Assembly: GCA_963703125.1 (NCBI GenBank)
Contig: OY969790.1
Span: 1,550,001 to 1,614,000, forward strand
From: MFD04716-140 sp963703125
GTDB taxonomy: Bacteria; Bacteroidota; Bacteroidia; Flavobacteriales; Flavobacteriaceae
Reading direction: 5' to 3'
DNA length: 64,000 nt
The translations under genes and the position numbers were made by a program. Each line of letters starts with the position of its first letter. Within the stretch, counting starts at the first letter, position 1. The notes under the pieces are model-generated. The model ran no database searches. It had not been told where the DNA came from and saw only the letters and a program-made list of their open reading frames with translations. Below are positions 1 to 9,241 of the stretch, piece by piece.

Positions 1-484
1 GTAAGATGTATCCTAGCAATAAAACGGCCAAAACTATGAGAACCTGGGAAATTTCTATTCCGGCGGCGAAACCCAAAAGCGGTCCCGATTTATGTTCTTC
101 CCCCGCAATCAACATTTTAAAATAATTGCTAAAACCGAATCCGTGAATTAGGCCAAAAAATGCAGTTGCCAGCGCATGAAGTAAAATACTTTTATGGTCG
201 GTAGGCGTTCTTAAGTAAGCCAAGTTGAAAATTGCCGTTAACAAAATGGTCACCGGGATTAAAAATTCTATCAATCCAACATCCATTACAACCACTTCAT
301 AAACCGATAAAAAGAGCGAAAAGCAGTGGGCAATCGTAAAAACAGTTGCCAGCAAAAGCACTTTTTTCCAATCTTTGAAAGTGAAAGGCACTGCAAGCAC
401 CGAAAGAAAAAGGATGTGATCATAGGCCGCAAAATCAAGCACATGATCAAGGCCCATTTTTATATAAAACCAAAAATTCTCCAC
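1..484 (-). CDS. HupE/UreJ-family membrane protein, C-terminus cut by window edge
   Basis: Reading leftward from a GTG at 482-484 the frame is open to the window edge, giving about 161 residues. The peptide begins V/M-E-N-F-W-F-Y-I-K-M-G-L-D-H-V-L-D and contains AYDHILFLS and HALATAFFGLIHGFGF, with four or five hydrophobic segments. This pattern is typical of the HupE/UreJ-like family, often linked to nickel or other metal handling, but the substrate is unknown. GTG is preferred over the ATG at 455-457 because relatives carry the short WFY segment before the GL(D/N)HVLD motif. The gene ends outside the window. It lies 27 bp downstream of the TerB-DnaJ gene on the same strand. Confidence 0.7.
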   Translation of the reverse strand, partial: MENFWFYIKMGLDHVLDFAAYDHILFLSVLAVPFTFKDWKKVLLLATVFTIAHCFSLFLSVYEVVVMDVGLIEFLIPVTILLTAIFNLAYLRTPTDHKSILLHALATAFFGLIHGFGFSNYFKMLIAGEEHKSGPLLGFAAGIEISQVLIVLAVLLLGYIL

Positions 485-511
485 TTTTATTATTTTTTCT
501 TGATTGAAAAT

Positions 512-1249
512 CTATTTAAGACCTCTTTCGGTCTGTATAGTTTCATATGCCTTTTGTACTTCTTTGAATTTTTCCTCAGCTCCCTTTTTTATAGCTTCAT
601 TCTCAGTATTCACGCGGTCGGGATGGTATTTCTTGGCCATCGTCCTATAGGCCTTCTTGATGTCTTCATCGGTTGCCGTTTTTTCTATTTCAAGAATTTT
701 ATAGGCGTTGTCGGCCGACTTAATGAACATGGCCATTATACTTTCGAAATCGCGCAATGCAACCCGCAGATAGCCCGCTATTTCACGGATTTTATCGACC
801 TCCAAAGCACTTACTGAACCATCGGATTGTGCGATACCAAATAGAAAATGCAATAGTTGAAGACGCACTTCATACCTTGTTCTTTGGTTCAAGAATGCAC
901 ATATACGCTGTGCGGAAATCTCATGCTTTTTATTTATTTCATTAAAAGTCCGGAATATGGCATTTGCCTTATCCTTGCCATAAGTAGCCACAAAATATTG
1001 CTGTACGTAATTCATTTCGTTTTGCGTAACCTTACCATCAGCTTTAATGACAATAGAACACAACGAAAGAAGATTTAGCTCAAAATCGGCTGGAGAAACA
1101 CTTTGACGGGTCAAATCCCCAAAAACACTTTGCCCCCCGCCTTGTTTATTCCCAAATCCGTCCAAAAAGCTACCGACCAAAAATCCAACCACCGCACCCG
1201 GTAGCCTAAATATTAAATAACCAATAACGGCCGCAAACCATTTAATCAT
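512..1249 (-). CDS. TerB-like and J-domain co-chaperone (DjlA-type)
   Basis: A protein of about 245 residues with a short hydrophobic glycine-rich N-terminus (LPGAVVGFLVGSFLDGFG, likely membrane-associated), a central TerB-like helical domain, and a C-terminal J domain with the HPD tripeptide followed by R. This order matches DjlA-type co-chaperones, which stimulate the ATPase of DnaK. The frame is open to a TTG at 1270, but the ATG at 1247-1249 gives the start expected for the family (MIKWFAAVIGYL). Its client is not known. It is co-directional with the HupE-like gene downstream and divergent from the bacilliredoxin gene. Confidence 0.82.
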   Translation of the reverse strand: MIKWFAAVIGYLIFRLPGAVVGFLVGSFLDGFGNKQGGGQSVFGDLTRQSVSPADFELNLLSLCSIVIKADGKVTQNEMNYVQQYFVATYGKDKANAIFRTFNEINKKHEISAQRICAFLNQRTRYEVRLQLLHFLFGIAQSDGSVSALEVDKIREIAGYLRVALRDFESIMAMFIKSADNAYKILEIEKTATDEDIKKAYRTMAKKYHPDRVNTENEAIKKGAEEKFKEVQKAYETIQTERGLK

Positions 1250-1390
1250 CCTATTCCAAATTTTTGCCAAAGATATTCAAAGCGTGTGGAAAAGCAGTCT
1301 TAAAACTCAATCCTTAAAAAATTCATGATGATCTCAAACTCAGTTTGACAACGAAAAGTTAAGAACACTAAAAAAATACGACAAAAGAGG

Positions 1391-1398
1391 TATCTTTG
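1391..1398 (+). promoter_or_regulatory. Bacteroidota -7 promoter box (TATCTTTG) for the bacilliredoxin gene
   Basis: TATCTTTG fits the Bacteroidota -7 consensus TAnnTTTG and lies 23 bp before the ATG at 1422. No clear TTTG -33 element was found at the usual spacing, so only the -7 box is claimed. Confidence 0.45.
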
Positions 1399-1421
1399 TA
1401 TATTGATTTAAAAAACAGACT

Positions 1422-1832
1422 ATGTATCCCGCAGAATTAGTAAAACCTATGAGACAAGACTTGGCATCTGCCGGGTTTGAAGAATTATATACGGCCGAAG
1501 CGGTCGAAAATGCCATTAACCAAGAAGGTACCACGTTGGTAGTTGTGAATTCCGTTTGTGGATGTGCAGCTGCAAATGCGAGACCTGCAGCCAAAATGAG
1601 CCTTCAGAATAACAAAAAGCCAGATCATTTGGTTACGGTTTTTGCCGGTGTTGATACAGACGCCGTTAATGCGGCAAGAAATCTTATGGTTCCGTTTCCC
1701 CCATCATCACCAAGTATGGCCTTATTTAAGGATGGTGAATTGGTACATATGATTGAGCGACACCATATAGAGGGTAGGCCAGCTGAAATTATCGCAGAAA
1801 ATTTAACCGAAGCCTACAACGAATTCTGTTAA
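1422..1832 (+). CDS. BrxA/BrxB-family bacilliredoxin
   Basis: A 136-residue protein of the usual family length. It opens MYPAELVKPMR and carries the diagnostic Cys46-Gly47-Cys48 motif in VVNSVCGCAAANARPAAK. In Firmicutes these thioredoxin-fold proteins remove bacillithiol from mixed disulfides on proteins, and Bacteroidota also carry bacillithiol-type pathways, so a de-bacillithiolation or general disulfide role in the cytoplasm is inferred. The ATG is preceded by a -7 promoter box and the gene is followed by a strong terminator, so it is probably monocistronic. Confidence 0.9.
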   Translation: MYPAELVKPMRQDLASAGFEELYTAEAVENAINQEGTTLVVVNSVCGCAAANARPAAKMSLQNNKKPDHLVTVFAGVDTDAVNAARNLMVPFPPSSPSMALFKDGELVHMIERHHIEGRPAEIIAENLTEAYNEFC

Positions 1833-1887
1833 GTTTCCTCGCTTTTACTTCAGCTAAGCCCAGGAACAACAAAAAGTAGCATGGAAG

Positions 1888-1919
1888 AACCGTTCAGTTA
1901 TGAACGGTTTTTTATTTTT
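1888..1919 (+). terminator. Rho-independent terminator after the bacilliredoxin gene
   Basis: AACCGTTCA and TGAACGGTT form a perfect 9-bp stem around a GTTA loop, followed by a T-rich tract. It sits between the bacilliredoxin stop and plsC. The tract also contains TATTTTTG at 1913-1920, which fits the -7 promoter consensus and ends only 4 bp before the plsC ATG. Confidence 0.8.
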
Positions 1920-1924
1920 GTGCC

Positions 1925-2662
1925 ATGCAGAAATTAATCGCGTACCCGTTGACCATCTTATATCTGATATTGTTCGGATTCTGCTTGGTTGTGTTCCATC
2001 CCATTCAATGGGTCTGTTATACTATTTTCGGCTATGAGGCCCACGGAAAAAGTGTCGCCTTGTTAAACCTATGTCTAATGCGCTGTACCCATGTATTGGG
2101 GACGACCTATACCTTCAAAAACAATTATGACATTCCCACCAATAGACCATTGATTATAGTACCAAATCATCAAAGTATGCATGACATTCCGCCGATTATT
2201 TGGTACATGCGCAAGCATCATCCAAAATTCGTCAGTAAAAAGGAGCTGGGAAAGGGTATTCCCAGTGTCTCTTATAATCTACGGCATGGTGGATCTGTAT
2301 TGATAGACCGTAAGGACAGTAAACAGGCTCTGAGCCAAATTGCGAATTTGGGCAAGTACATAGAAACCCATAACCGGAGCGCGGTCATATTTCCTGAAGG
2401 AACCCGGAGCAGAACAGGTGAACCAAAAAAATTTCAGCCAATGGGTCTGAAAATACTGATGAAAAATGCTCCAACTGCACTAATAGTCCCAATCAGTATC
2501 AATAATTCCTGGAAGCTATTGAAATATGGCAAATTCCCGAACGGAATAGGGAACCATATAACTTTTGAAGTGCATCAACCCATTAAGAATACTGGGGATT
2601 TAGACGAAATGGTAGCTTTGGCACAAGAAAAAGTAACGAGCGGTATAAAGGTGAATTCATGA
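1925..2662 (+). CDS. plsC: 1-acyl-sn-glycerol-3-phosphate acyltransferase
   Basis: A 245-residue membrane-associated acyltransferase. An N-terminal hydrophobic anchor (about residues 7-30) precedes the catalytic HX4D motif in NHQSMHD (His82, Asp87) and the lysophosphatidate-binding FPEGTRSR motif near residues 156-163. The family transfers an acyl chain to the sn-2 position of lysophosphatidic acid to make phosphatidic acid. Its stop overlaps the start of the HD-domain gene (ATGA), so the two are translationally coupled. Other PlsC-family lyso-lipid acyltransferases cannot be excluded. Confidence 0.88.
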   Translation: MQKLIAYPLTILYLILFGFCLVVFHPIQWVCYTIFGYEAHGKSVALLNLCLMRCTHVLGTTYTFKNNYDIPTNRPLIIVPNHQSMHDIPPIIWYMRKHHPKFVSKKELGKGIPSVSYNLRHGGSVLIDRKDSKQALSQIANLGKYIETHNRSAVIFPEGTRSRTGEPKKFQPMGLKILMKNAPTALIVPISINNSWKLLKYGKFPNGIGNHITFEVHQPIKNTGDLDEMVALAQEKVTSGIKVNS

Positions 2663-3318
2663 CGCATACTGAAATCGTTGAGAAAACCATATTGTTCGTA
2701 AAAGAAACTTTACAGGGTGCCGAAGGAGGTCATGATTGGTTTCATGTACATCGCGTTTTTTTAAATGCGGAACAAATCGCTAGAAGCGAAAATGTTAACA
2801 ATCTTGTTGTCTCCTTGGGTGCCCTTCTACATGATATCGCCGATGCCAAATTTTACAATGGTGATGAATCAGTCGGTCCAAATCTGGCGCAGACTTTTTT
2901 AAGCTCTATGGATATGGATAGGGAGGTTATTGATCATGTGGTACAGATTATTAAACATATTTCATTTAAAAATAGCCTCCCAAACGAAGTCGAAAATAAA
3001 TTCAATTCCGTTGAATTACAGGTTGTGCAAGATGCGGATCGTTTAGATGCCATGGGTGCCATTGGGATTGCGAGGGCCTTTAACTATGGCGGATTTAAAA
3101 ACAGGGAAATCTATAACCCGGAAATTGCTCCCAATCTAAACATGACCAAGGAAGAATACAAAAAGTCCGTTGCTCCTACCATTAATCACTTTTATGAGAA
3201 ATTGTTGCTTCTTAAAGATAAAATGAACACCGAAACAGCCAAGAAATTGGCTACGGAACGCCATCAGTTTATGGTAATTTATCTTGAACAGTTTTACAAA
3301 GAATGGGAAGGTAGATAA
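2659..3318 (+). CDS. HD-domain phosphohydrolase (YedJ-like)
   Basis: A 219-residue HD-superfamily protein. The metal-binding doublet is His58-Asp59 in LGALLHDIADAKF, with GGHDWFHVHRV upstream and a second acidic patch QDADRLDAMGAIGIARAF near residues 124-140. This arrangement fits the short YedJ-type phosphohydrolases. The substrate is not known. The start overlaps the plsC stop by 4 bp, indicating one operon. Confidence 0.82.
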   Translation: MTHTEIVEKTILFVKETLQGAEGGHDWFHVHRVFLNAEQIARSENVNNLVVSLGALLHDIADAKFYNGDESVGPNLAQTFLSSMDMDREVIDHVVQIIKHISFKNSLPNEVENKFNSVELQVVQDADRLDAMGAIGIARAFNYGGFKNREIYNPEIAPNLNMTKEEYKKSVAPTINHFYEKLLLLKDKMNTETAKKLATERHQFMVIYLEQFYKEWEGR

Positions 3319-3332
3319 GAATGCCTAGGAAA

Positions 3333-4406
3333 TCAGAATAACCGCATTTGGCCATCCTTAAACTGTTCATGCAATTCTTTGTTGAGTTTTGGAAAGGTTT
3401 TGTCCTTGAAATGAACATGTTTGGCCAATTTCACTAAATCATGTATTTGCTTTGCTATTTGTCCTTCACCTTTGCTCCTTATGCCAAATCTGCTGTCATT
3501 TAAAGAACCTCCGTGGCATTGCTCTATTTGATGTAAGACTTTTTCGGCCTTACCCGGCAAAGCCTTTCGAATCCAATCCGAGAATATACCCCCTATCGCC
3601 CCGTTTAGCCGCACTACCGTAAAGGCAAAGGACAGTGCCCCGTTATCCGATACTGCCTTGGCAAGATCCATAATTTCATGGCTATTTATTCCTGGAATAA
3701 TTGGTGCCAGCATGGCATTTACCGGAATGCTGTTTTCCGATAGTATTCGTATTGTTTCCAATCTCTTCTTGATGGTCGCAGTTCTTGGTTCTAAAACTCG
3801 TCTAGTCTCTTCAGATAGTGAAGTAACGGAAACATTTACGCCAATCAATCTATCTTTGGCCAATTGCCTTAAAATATCCAAATCCCTTAAAACCAGTGCA
3901 TTTTTCGTAATAATACCAACTGGATGTTTGTATCTTAGGAATACTTCCAAACAAGCCCTTGTGATCCTAAATTCCTTTTCGGCAGGTTGATAGCAATCCG
4001 TATTGCCAGACATTACGATAGTTTCTGCTTTCCATTTTTTACTTTTGAGTTTCGCTTCCAGCAATTCTGGGGCATTTTTCTTAATAAGAATTTTTCGCTC
4101 AAAATCTAGGCCGGGGCTGTATCCCCAATATTCATGTGTGTTTCTTGCGTAACAGTAAATGCACCCGTGTTCACAACCTTGATAGGGGTTCATGGAGTAC
4201 ATCATTCCCACATCCGGACTTTTAACTTCGTTCACAATGGTTTTTGGGAAAATAGGAATGTATTGGGTTTTGTTACGGTCCGCCTCCTCTCCTTCGATCC
4301 TGCAGAATTCAAGAAAATCGTCACGTGTTTCGTGACTAAATTCTAGAAATTTATTGGGCGTGTTTTGCTGGGCACCTCTTCCTTTTATAAAATCATCTTT
4401 ATTCAA
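3333..4406 (-). CDS. PA0069-family radical SAM protein
   Basis: A 357-residue protein with the radical SAM cluster motif C78-x3-C82-x2-C85 (YQGCEHGCIYCYARNTHEYW), followed by the conserved GYSPGLDFE. This is the signature of the PA0069 family, distant relatives of spore photoproduct lyase whose substrate is uncharacterised. The only in-frame start upstream of the conserved FIKGRGAQ motif is a TTG at 4404-4406, because a TAA lies four codons before it. The gene converges on the HD-domain gene with a 14-bp gap. Confidence 0.85.
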   Translation of the reverse strand: MNKDDFIKGRGAQQNTPNKFLEFSHETRDDFLEFCRIEGEEADRNKTQYIPIFPKTIVNEVKSPDVGMMYSMNPYQGCEHGCIYCYARNTHEYWGYSPGLDFERKILIKKNAPELLEAKLKSKKWKAETIVMSGNTDCYQPAEKEFRITRACLEVFLRYKHPVGIITKNALVLRDLDILRQLAKDRLIGVNVSVTSLSEETRRVLEPRTATIKKRLETIRILSENSIPVNAMLAPIIPGINSHEIMDLAKAVSDNGALSFAFTVVRLNGAIGGIFSDWIRKALPGKAEKVLHQIEQCHGGSLNDSRFGIRSKGEGQIAKQIHDLVKLAKHVHFKDKTFPKLNKELHEQFKDGQMRLF

Positions 4407-4421
4407 TTTTTGGATTTATTC

Positions 4422-4429
4422 CAAATTTA
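4422..4429 (-). promoter_or_regulatory. -7 promoter box (TAAATTTG on the minus strand) for the radical SAM gene
   Basis: The minus strand reads TAAATTTG, a match to TAnnTTTG, 16 bp before the proposed TTG start. It supports a short leader and the TTG start choice. Confidence 0.4.
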
Positions 4430-4624
4430 TGGATTTTATCCAATAAATGATATACTGATTTGTTAAAGTATCATCGCATTTTCAAAACAAGAACTTCTGG
4501 TTTACAAACCGAAGGGTCATATTTAAGAATAAATGACCTTCGAGCTAAACATTCAACGCATTTAATCCAGTTTATTTTAATCTTAAAAGGATAATTGGAC
4601 TATTCGCACTTATGGAATAAAAAA

Positions 4625-4655
4625 TAAAACCGACTTTAAAGTCGGTTTTTATTGT
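4625..4655. terminator. Bidirectional hairpin terminator
   Basis: AAAACCGACTT and AAGTCGGTTTT form an 11-bp stem with a very small loop, flanked by A and T runs on either side. It lies just downstream of the leftward gene ending at 4676 and can act for that transcript. Confidence 0.7.
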
Positions 4656-4675
4656 TTTGAACGATAAGTAATTCT

Positions 4676-6229
4676 TTAAAAATTTAAACGAACCAACTGT
4701 TTTTTTGTACCCCGTTTTGCATAAAATAATATGGTATCATCATTTGTATTGATCAAGGGAGTAGAAACCATTAACGGTAAACGAGCTTCGTGATCGTCAA
4801 TTAATTTTTCATAGCTAACATGACCCTCTTTATCCAATTGAATGGTAAAAACATTCCTATTGCGACTAAGGCCCTGCTTAAAAAGTAAACGATCGCCAGT
4901 AAGCAACTGGGGATTTTCTGCAGCCGTACTTATGAAAAAGTAAGTGTTGCCGTCTTTTGCGTACGAACTATAGGAAGCATATGCCCCATCGCCTTGGGTA
5001 ACCTCTGACTTATTGATATTTCTTGTCCAAATGACATCGCCTGAAGAATTCAACTTGGCACTAACAATATCATTGTGATGATACCGATCTATTTTGATGC
5101 GACCTCCACTAGAATTGGATTGCACGCTTGATGTTACAAAATACTCTTCTGCATTAAATAAAATGGTACCGTCGGCATTAACGGTTGCATTTTTAAATAC
5201 AAGGTTCTTTATTTCCTTATCTTCTTCCCGTCCAAACTTATCCATCATGAATTGCTCGGAGAAGGGATTGTATTTTTTTGATTTTAAATCCAATGTAATT
5301 GGGTCAACGTCAAAATAGGAGATACCATTGTATCTATTATCCTTGCGATCAGCATAAAAGCCCAAACATAAAAGGCGGTTGCCACTTACAATTGGTTTTA
5401 ACGATTCCGAAAATTTTCCTGGATCATCAAAAGTTTGGATTTTATCCGCTGTATTGGAAATTTGAATAAGCTCGTATTGAAATTTACGTTCAGATGCCTC
5501 AAATCGCTTCTTTTTAAAATAAGCCTTGCCAACGATATATGCATATTTTAAATCTTTTGAAAAGGCAACGTTCTCAAATGAATAGTTTTTCTCCTCAACC
5601 TCTGCTGAAAAGTCATGGGAGATGACTTTTTGTAAGGCCGAATTAAATAGATAGATAAAATGTTGGTTATTTTTTCCCTTCTTAAAATGGGTGCTAATAA
5701 CAAAGGCCGACTTGGCATCATCAAATAAAACCGATGTCGTAAACCCTGAAGTGAAATTACGATTGTAATAATTACGATCTAATGGTTCATTTACTTCGTC
5801 CGAAGGGATTGAAAGAATGGTCTCAGTGGTAAAATTAATATCCGTCACGGGACTTTTATGCACAACGTAGTCGTATGAAAGGGTTGCATAATTATAGTCC
5901 AGGAACAAAAGGTAAATTTGGCCATTTCGCACATAGCCATCCACAAAATTAGGGTTTTTCAACTTGTAATTATACTCAGATACAAGGTCTAAATCCTTGT
6001 TGTAGGTTTCAATAAAATATCCCTTCGGCTTTATAATTATCCCCGTGTAATAGGCCCTAACCAAGATTGACCCTCCATTTTGGTCATCCGATATCGCCAA
6101 TAGGTTTGAATATTTATACCTATCGTCATATTTTTCGCCGAAAGTATGTTCTATAGGAATCTCTTGTGCGTTAATTGAGATAAACGCCGTAAGGAAAAAG
6201 AGTATGGACAAACTTTTTCGCAAATTCAT
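4676..6229 (-). CDS. Secreted protein of unknown function, 517 residues
   Basis: The N-terminus (MNLRKSLSILFFLTAFISINAQ) is a Sec signal peptide ending at the AQ site common in Flavobacteriia. The mature part is rich in aromatic and asparagine residues with repeated YxxY and DGxxYF patterns that suggest a beta-propeller-like or BNR-like fold, but no family is recognised. It is the last gene of a possible leftward run after the enoyl-CoA hydratase gene (23 bp gap) and ends in front of a hairpin terminator. Confidence 0.75.
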   Translation of the reverse strand: MNLRKSLSILFFLTAFISINAQEIPIEHTFGEKYDDRYKYSNLLAISDDQNGGSILVRAYYTGIIIKPKGYFIETYNKDLDLVSEYNYKLKNPNFVDGYVRNGQIYLLFLDYNYATLSYDYVVHKSPVTDINFTTETILSIPSDEVNEPLDRNYYNRNFTSGFTTSVLFDDAKSAFVISTHFKKGKNNQHFIYLFNSALQKVISHDFSAEVEEKNYSFENVAFSKDLKYAYIVGKAYFKKKRFEASERKFQYELIQISNTADKIQTFDDPGKFSESLKPIVSGNRLLCLGFYADRKDNRYNGISYFDVDPITLDLKSKKYNPFSEQFMMDKFGREEDKEIKNLVFKNATVNADGTILFNAEEYFVTSSVQSNSSGGRIKIDRYHHNDIVSAKLNSSGDVIWTRNINKSEVTQGDGAYASYSSYAKDGNTYFFISTAAENPQLLTGDRLLFKQGLSRNRNVFTIQLDKEGHVSYEKLIDDHEARLPLMVSTPLINTNDDTILFYAKRGTKKQLVRLNF

Positions 6230-6252
6230 AAGTTGGTGGTTTTTGGGATATG

Positions 6253-7035
6253 CTAGTTGCCCGGGAACTCTGCTTTTCTCTTTTCCAGAAAAGCGGCGGT
6301 ACCTTCCTTAAAATCGGCAGTACCAAAGCAAGTTCCAAAAGCCTCTATTTCCGAAGCATATCCGTTGCTATCATTTCTAAAACCCGCATTTATCGCTTTT
6401 ATTGCATGGCCAATGGCCACAGAAGAATTATTGGCGATTTTTTCGGCGATTTTTTCGCAGTAAGGCAACAGTTCTTCCTGTGTGACCAAATGGTTTACCA
6501 ACCCAAATGACAATGCTTTTTCGGCATCGATCATACCAGCTGTCATTATGAGTTCCATTGCCCTGCCCTTCCCGATTAGTTGTGGCAATCTTTGGGTGCC
6601 TCCATAGCCAGGAATGACCCCTAACGAAACCTCGGGAAGTCCCATTTTTGCATTATTACTTGCAACCCTGAAGTGACAGGCCATTGCCAGTTCAAGTCCG
6701 CCGCCCAAAGCGAAACCGTTCACTGCTGCAATTACGGGCGTTGAAAGATTCTCAACGAAATCGAAAAGTAGTTTTTGGCCCTTTTTTGCCAATTTGCCAC
6801 CTTCCTTTTCTGAGAAATTAGAAAATTCAGCTATATCGGCTCCCGCAACAAAGGCTTTTTCTCCGCTGCCTGTTAGAATAATGGCCTTTACTTCCGGGTT
6901 CTTTTCCAATTTCTTAAATGCTTTGTGCAATTCCTGAATTGTTTCCCGGTTCAGGGCATTTAGTTTTGAAGGACGATTTACAGTAACAAAGGCGATATTC
7001 CCTTTTTCCGATATTAAAATAGTATTGTACCCCAT
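6253..7035 (-). CDS. Enoyl-CoA hydratase/isomerase family protein
   Basis: A 260-residue crotonase. The oxyanion-hole segments AGADIAEF and NGFALGGGLELAMAC are intact, and the two acidic residues of true hydratases are present (Glu115 in GGGLEL, Glu135 in LPEVSLGVIPGYGG). It should hydrate 2,3-trans enoyl-CoA esters; chain length and pathway cannot be read from sequence. It lies 42 bp downstream of a histidine kinase gene on the same strand. No other beta-oxidation gene is adjacent. Confidence 0.88.
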   Translation of the reverse strand: MGYNTILISEKGNIAFVTVNRPSKLNALNRETIQELHKAFKKLEKNPEVKAIILTGSGEKAFVAGADIAEFSNFSEKEGGKLAKKGQKLLFDFVENLSTPVIAAVNGFALGGGLELAMACHFRVASNNAKMGLPEVSLGVIPGYGGTQRLPQLIGKGRAMELIMTAGMIDAEKALSFGLVNHLVTQEELLPYCEKIAEKIANNSSVAIGHAIKAINAGFRNDSNGYASEIEAFGTCFGTADFKEGTAAFLEKRKAEFPGN

Positions 7036-7077
7036 AGATTGTTTGATTTGTATTCCTTAAATCCCATTCAAAGACGC

Positions 7078-8532
7078 TTATTGGTTCTCTTTCGGGAATT
7101 TTACAGTGAAAACGGTTCCTTTTCCAGGCTGCGAGGTAAAATCTATACGCCCGTTATATGTTTCCACAATATTCTTTACCATCCCCAAGCCCAAGCCCAT
7201 GCCACTGGTCTTGGTTGTAAATTTAGGCTCAAAAATCTTATCTTTGAAATCATCGGGGATACCTATGCCATTGTCGGCTACTGATATCTGTACAAAATCC
7301 GCATCAGTACACACCGACACCAATATTCGGGGCGATGCTACTTCTGGTACCGCTTGAATGGCATTCTTCACCAGATTTGTTACGACCCTTATGAGTTGTA
7401 CCCGATCTAACTTAGCGATGATGTTTTCATCATTGGAAATGAAATGAATATAATCCTCATTAAAAATATCCAAAGCCAGTTTCACTATTTTAACAACATT
7501 AAGTGTTTCATTATGTTGGGCAGGCATTTCTGCAAAATTAGAGAATGCCGAGGCAATACTACTCATTGTATCAATTTGCTGGATTAATATTTTGGAATAT
7601 TCGGCAACTTTTTTCTCAATATTGGGATCTCTAGGATCAAATTTTCGCTGAAAACTTTGAACGGTCAAACGCATGGGGGTCAATGGGTTTTTAATTTCAT
7701 GCGCTACTTGTTTGGCCATTTCGCGCCATGCCTGTTCCCTTTCCCCACGAGCCAATTTTACAGCACTTAGCTCCAATTCATCAATCATGGCGTTATAGGC
7801 ACTTACCAGTTTTTCAACTTCAAGTGTTGGATCATCGATGACTATTTTTTCGTTGCGCTTGGTAAGATTGGTTTTCGCCATCATATCAGAAATCGTCTGT
7901 AATGATCGTGTAATATACTTTGATATGAAATAGGCAAGGGCAATAGCAATTAAAAACATCAAAAAATACACAAAGCCCAACCGCATTAGAAATTCCTTAA
8001 GCTCCATATCATTAAAGGAATTGTCTTCAAAATAGGGCAAGTTCAAAATGCCGATCGGCTTAAATTTTGGATCTGTGATGTAGGAATAAGAAGCCTGGTA
8101 CTTGTCCCCAGCCAATGAATTCTCCTCAACATAGCGTTTATTGGAACTTAATTCCAATTTATTCAGGACTTCAGGATCCAAACAGTTGCTAAGGGAATCA
8201 TTTTCAAATTTAGGACGGGAACTTTTTATGAGCTGCCCTTCCAAATCATAAATATTAAAGTTTTTGTTCTGAACATCTGCAATCTCATAAATTTCTTCGC
8301 GAAAAATATGCCCCAGATTTTCGGTGGTTGGGGGATAGGTGGTCTTTTTGAGAACATATTGGATACTCTGGATAACCTGTGCCTCCTTGCGCTCCAATCT
8401 TTCCTGATGATAATCTTCATTCTGTTCACGATATTGGTAAACAGTGATGCCACCAATAAGAATGGAGGAAATCAACACCAAGAGGATCATGTTAAGAAAT
8501 ATGCGGGATCGCAAAGATAATTTGTCGAACAA
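7078..8532 (-). CDS. NtrY-like membrane sensor histidine kinase
   Basis: A 484-residue kinase: transmembrane segment about 10-32, periplasmic region about 33-185, second transmembrane segment about 186-205, HAMP region to about 255, phospho-acceptor His278 in QVAHEIKNPLTP, then an ATPase domain with the N box (NLVKNAIQAV), DNGIGIPDD and GLGLGMVKNIV. The HEIKNPLTP motif is typical of NtrY-like kinases. The start is a TTG at 8530-8532, chosen because LFDKLSLRSRIFLNM aligns with the usual N-terminus. No response regulator gene adjoins it, so the partner is unknown. Confidence 0.87.
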   Translation of the reverse strand: MFDKLSLRSRIFLNMILLVLISSILIGGITVYQYREQNEDYHQERLERKEAQVIQSIQYVLKKTTYPPTTENLGHIFREEIYEIADVQNKNFNIYDLEGQLIKSSRPKFENDSLSNCLDPEVLNKLELSSNKRYVEENSLAGDKYQASYSYITDPKFKPIGILNLPYFEDNSFNDMELKEFLMRLGFVYFLMFLIAIALAYFISKYITRSLQTISDMMAKTNLTKRNEKIVIDDPTLEVEKLVSAYNAMIDELELSAVKLARGEREQAWREMAKQVAHEIKNPLTPMRLTVQSFQRKFDPRDPNIEKKVAEYSKILIQQIDTMSSIASAFSNFAEMPAQHNETLNVVKIVKLALDIFNEDYIHFISNDENIIAKLDRVQLIRVVTNLVKNAIQAVPEVASPRILVSVCTDADFVQISVADNGIGIPDDFKDKIFEPKFTTKTSGMGLGLGMVKNIVETYNGRIDFTSQPGKGTVFTVKFPKENQ

Positions 8533-8631
8533 GTATCAAAATTTTAACAATAAAGATAGCAAATATCAAGCCAAGCCCATTTAGACCTTATTGAATATCA
8601 AGACCTGGAAGGAATAAAGCTCAGGTCCATT

Positions 8632-9183
8632 CTAGGCATTTGGGTTTTTGTTCCTAATGCTTTTGTACAATCGTATGCCGAGCATCAATAGAATACCAAG
8701 TACAATGATTCCCACAACTCCAAATATCCAATTGAACGAACCCTTCAGCATAACCAAAAAAACTATCGAAAAAAGGATCAGTGTTGCACCTTCGTTCCAA
8801 ATTCGCATAAACTTTGAAGTATATCGCATCTCATTACGTTGCAATTGTATGAAAATCTGATGGTTTTTTAAATGGTATAAAACAAGGAGCAATACAAAAC
8901 CAAGTTTCATATGCATCCAAGGTTGTTGAAGCCATTCCGGAAATAAAACCAGTAGCCATGTGCCAAAGAGAATGGCCAATACGCCCGAAGGCCATGTAAT
9001 AATGTACCAAAGCCTTTTGGTCATCAATTGCAATTGATGTGATAAAATCTCTTTTTCCGGTGACGGTTTTTGGAAAGCCTCTATATGGTAAATAAACAAT
9101 CTTGGAATATAAAAAAGCCCTGCGAACCAAGTTATCACAAAAATTAGGTGCAGGGATTTTATATAGTTGTAATAATCGCTCAT
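8632..9183 (-). CDS. hemJ: Protoporphyrinogen IX oxidase HemJ (CopD-like)
   Basis: A 183-residue four-helix membrane protein opening MSDYYNYIKSLHLIFVITWFAG, with His12 and the FYIPRLFIYH segment characteristic of HemJ. HemJ converts protoporphyrinogen IX to protoporphyrin IX, the step before ferrochelatase. No HemG or HemY is seen in the window, and hemH plus the hemA-hemB cluster lie 11 to 25 kb away, so this is the likely oxidase of the pathway. Confidence is high because the N-terminal motif is very specific. Confidence 0.88.
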   Translation of the reverse strand: MSDYYNYIKSLHLIFVITWFAGLFYIPRLFIYHIEAFQKPSPEKEILSHQLQLMTKRLWYIITWPSGVLAILFGTWLLVLFPEWLQQPWMHMKLGFVLLLVLYHLKNHQIFIQLQRNEMRYTSKFMRIWNEGATLILFSIVFLVMLKGSFNWIFGVVGIIVLGILLMLGIRLYKSIRNKNPNA

Positions 9184-9241
9184 TTAGAGTTCATCTTTCA
9201 TTTCCAAAGTTAGCCAAACTTAAAGCAAGAAACTGCAAACA

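Noticed and set aside
326..817. Plus-strand 163-codon frame across the HupE-like and TerB-DnaJ genes
   Set aside because: It spans the antisense of two real genes and their gap, with phenylalanine-rich shadow sequence.
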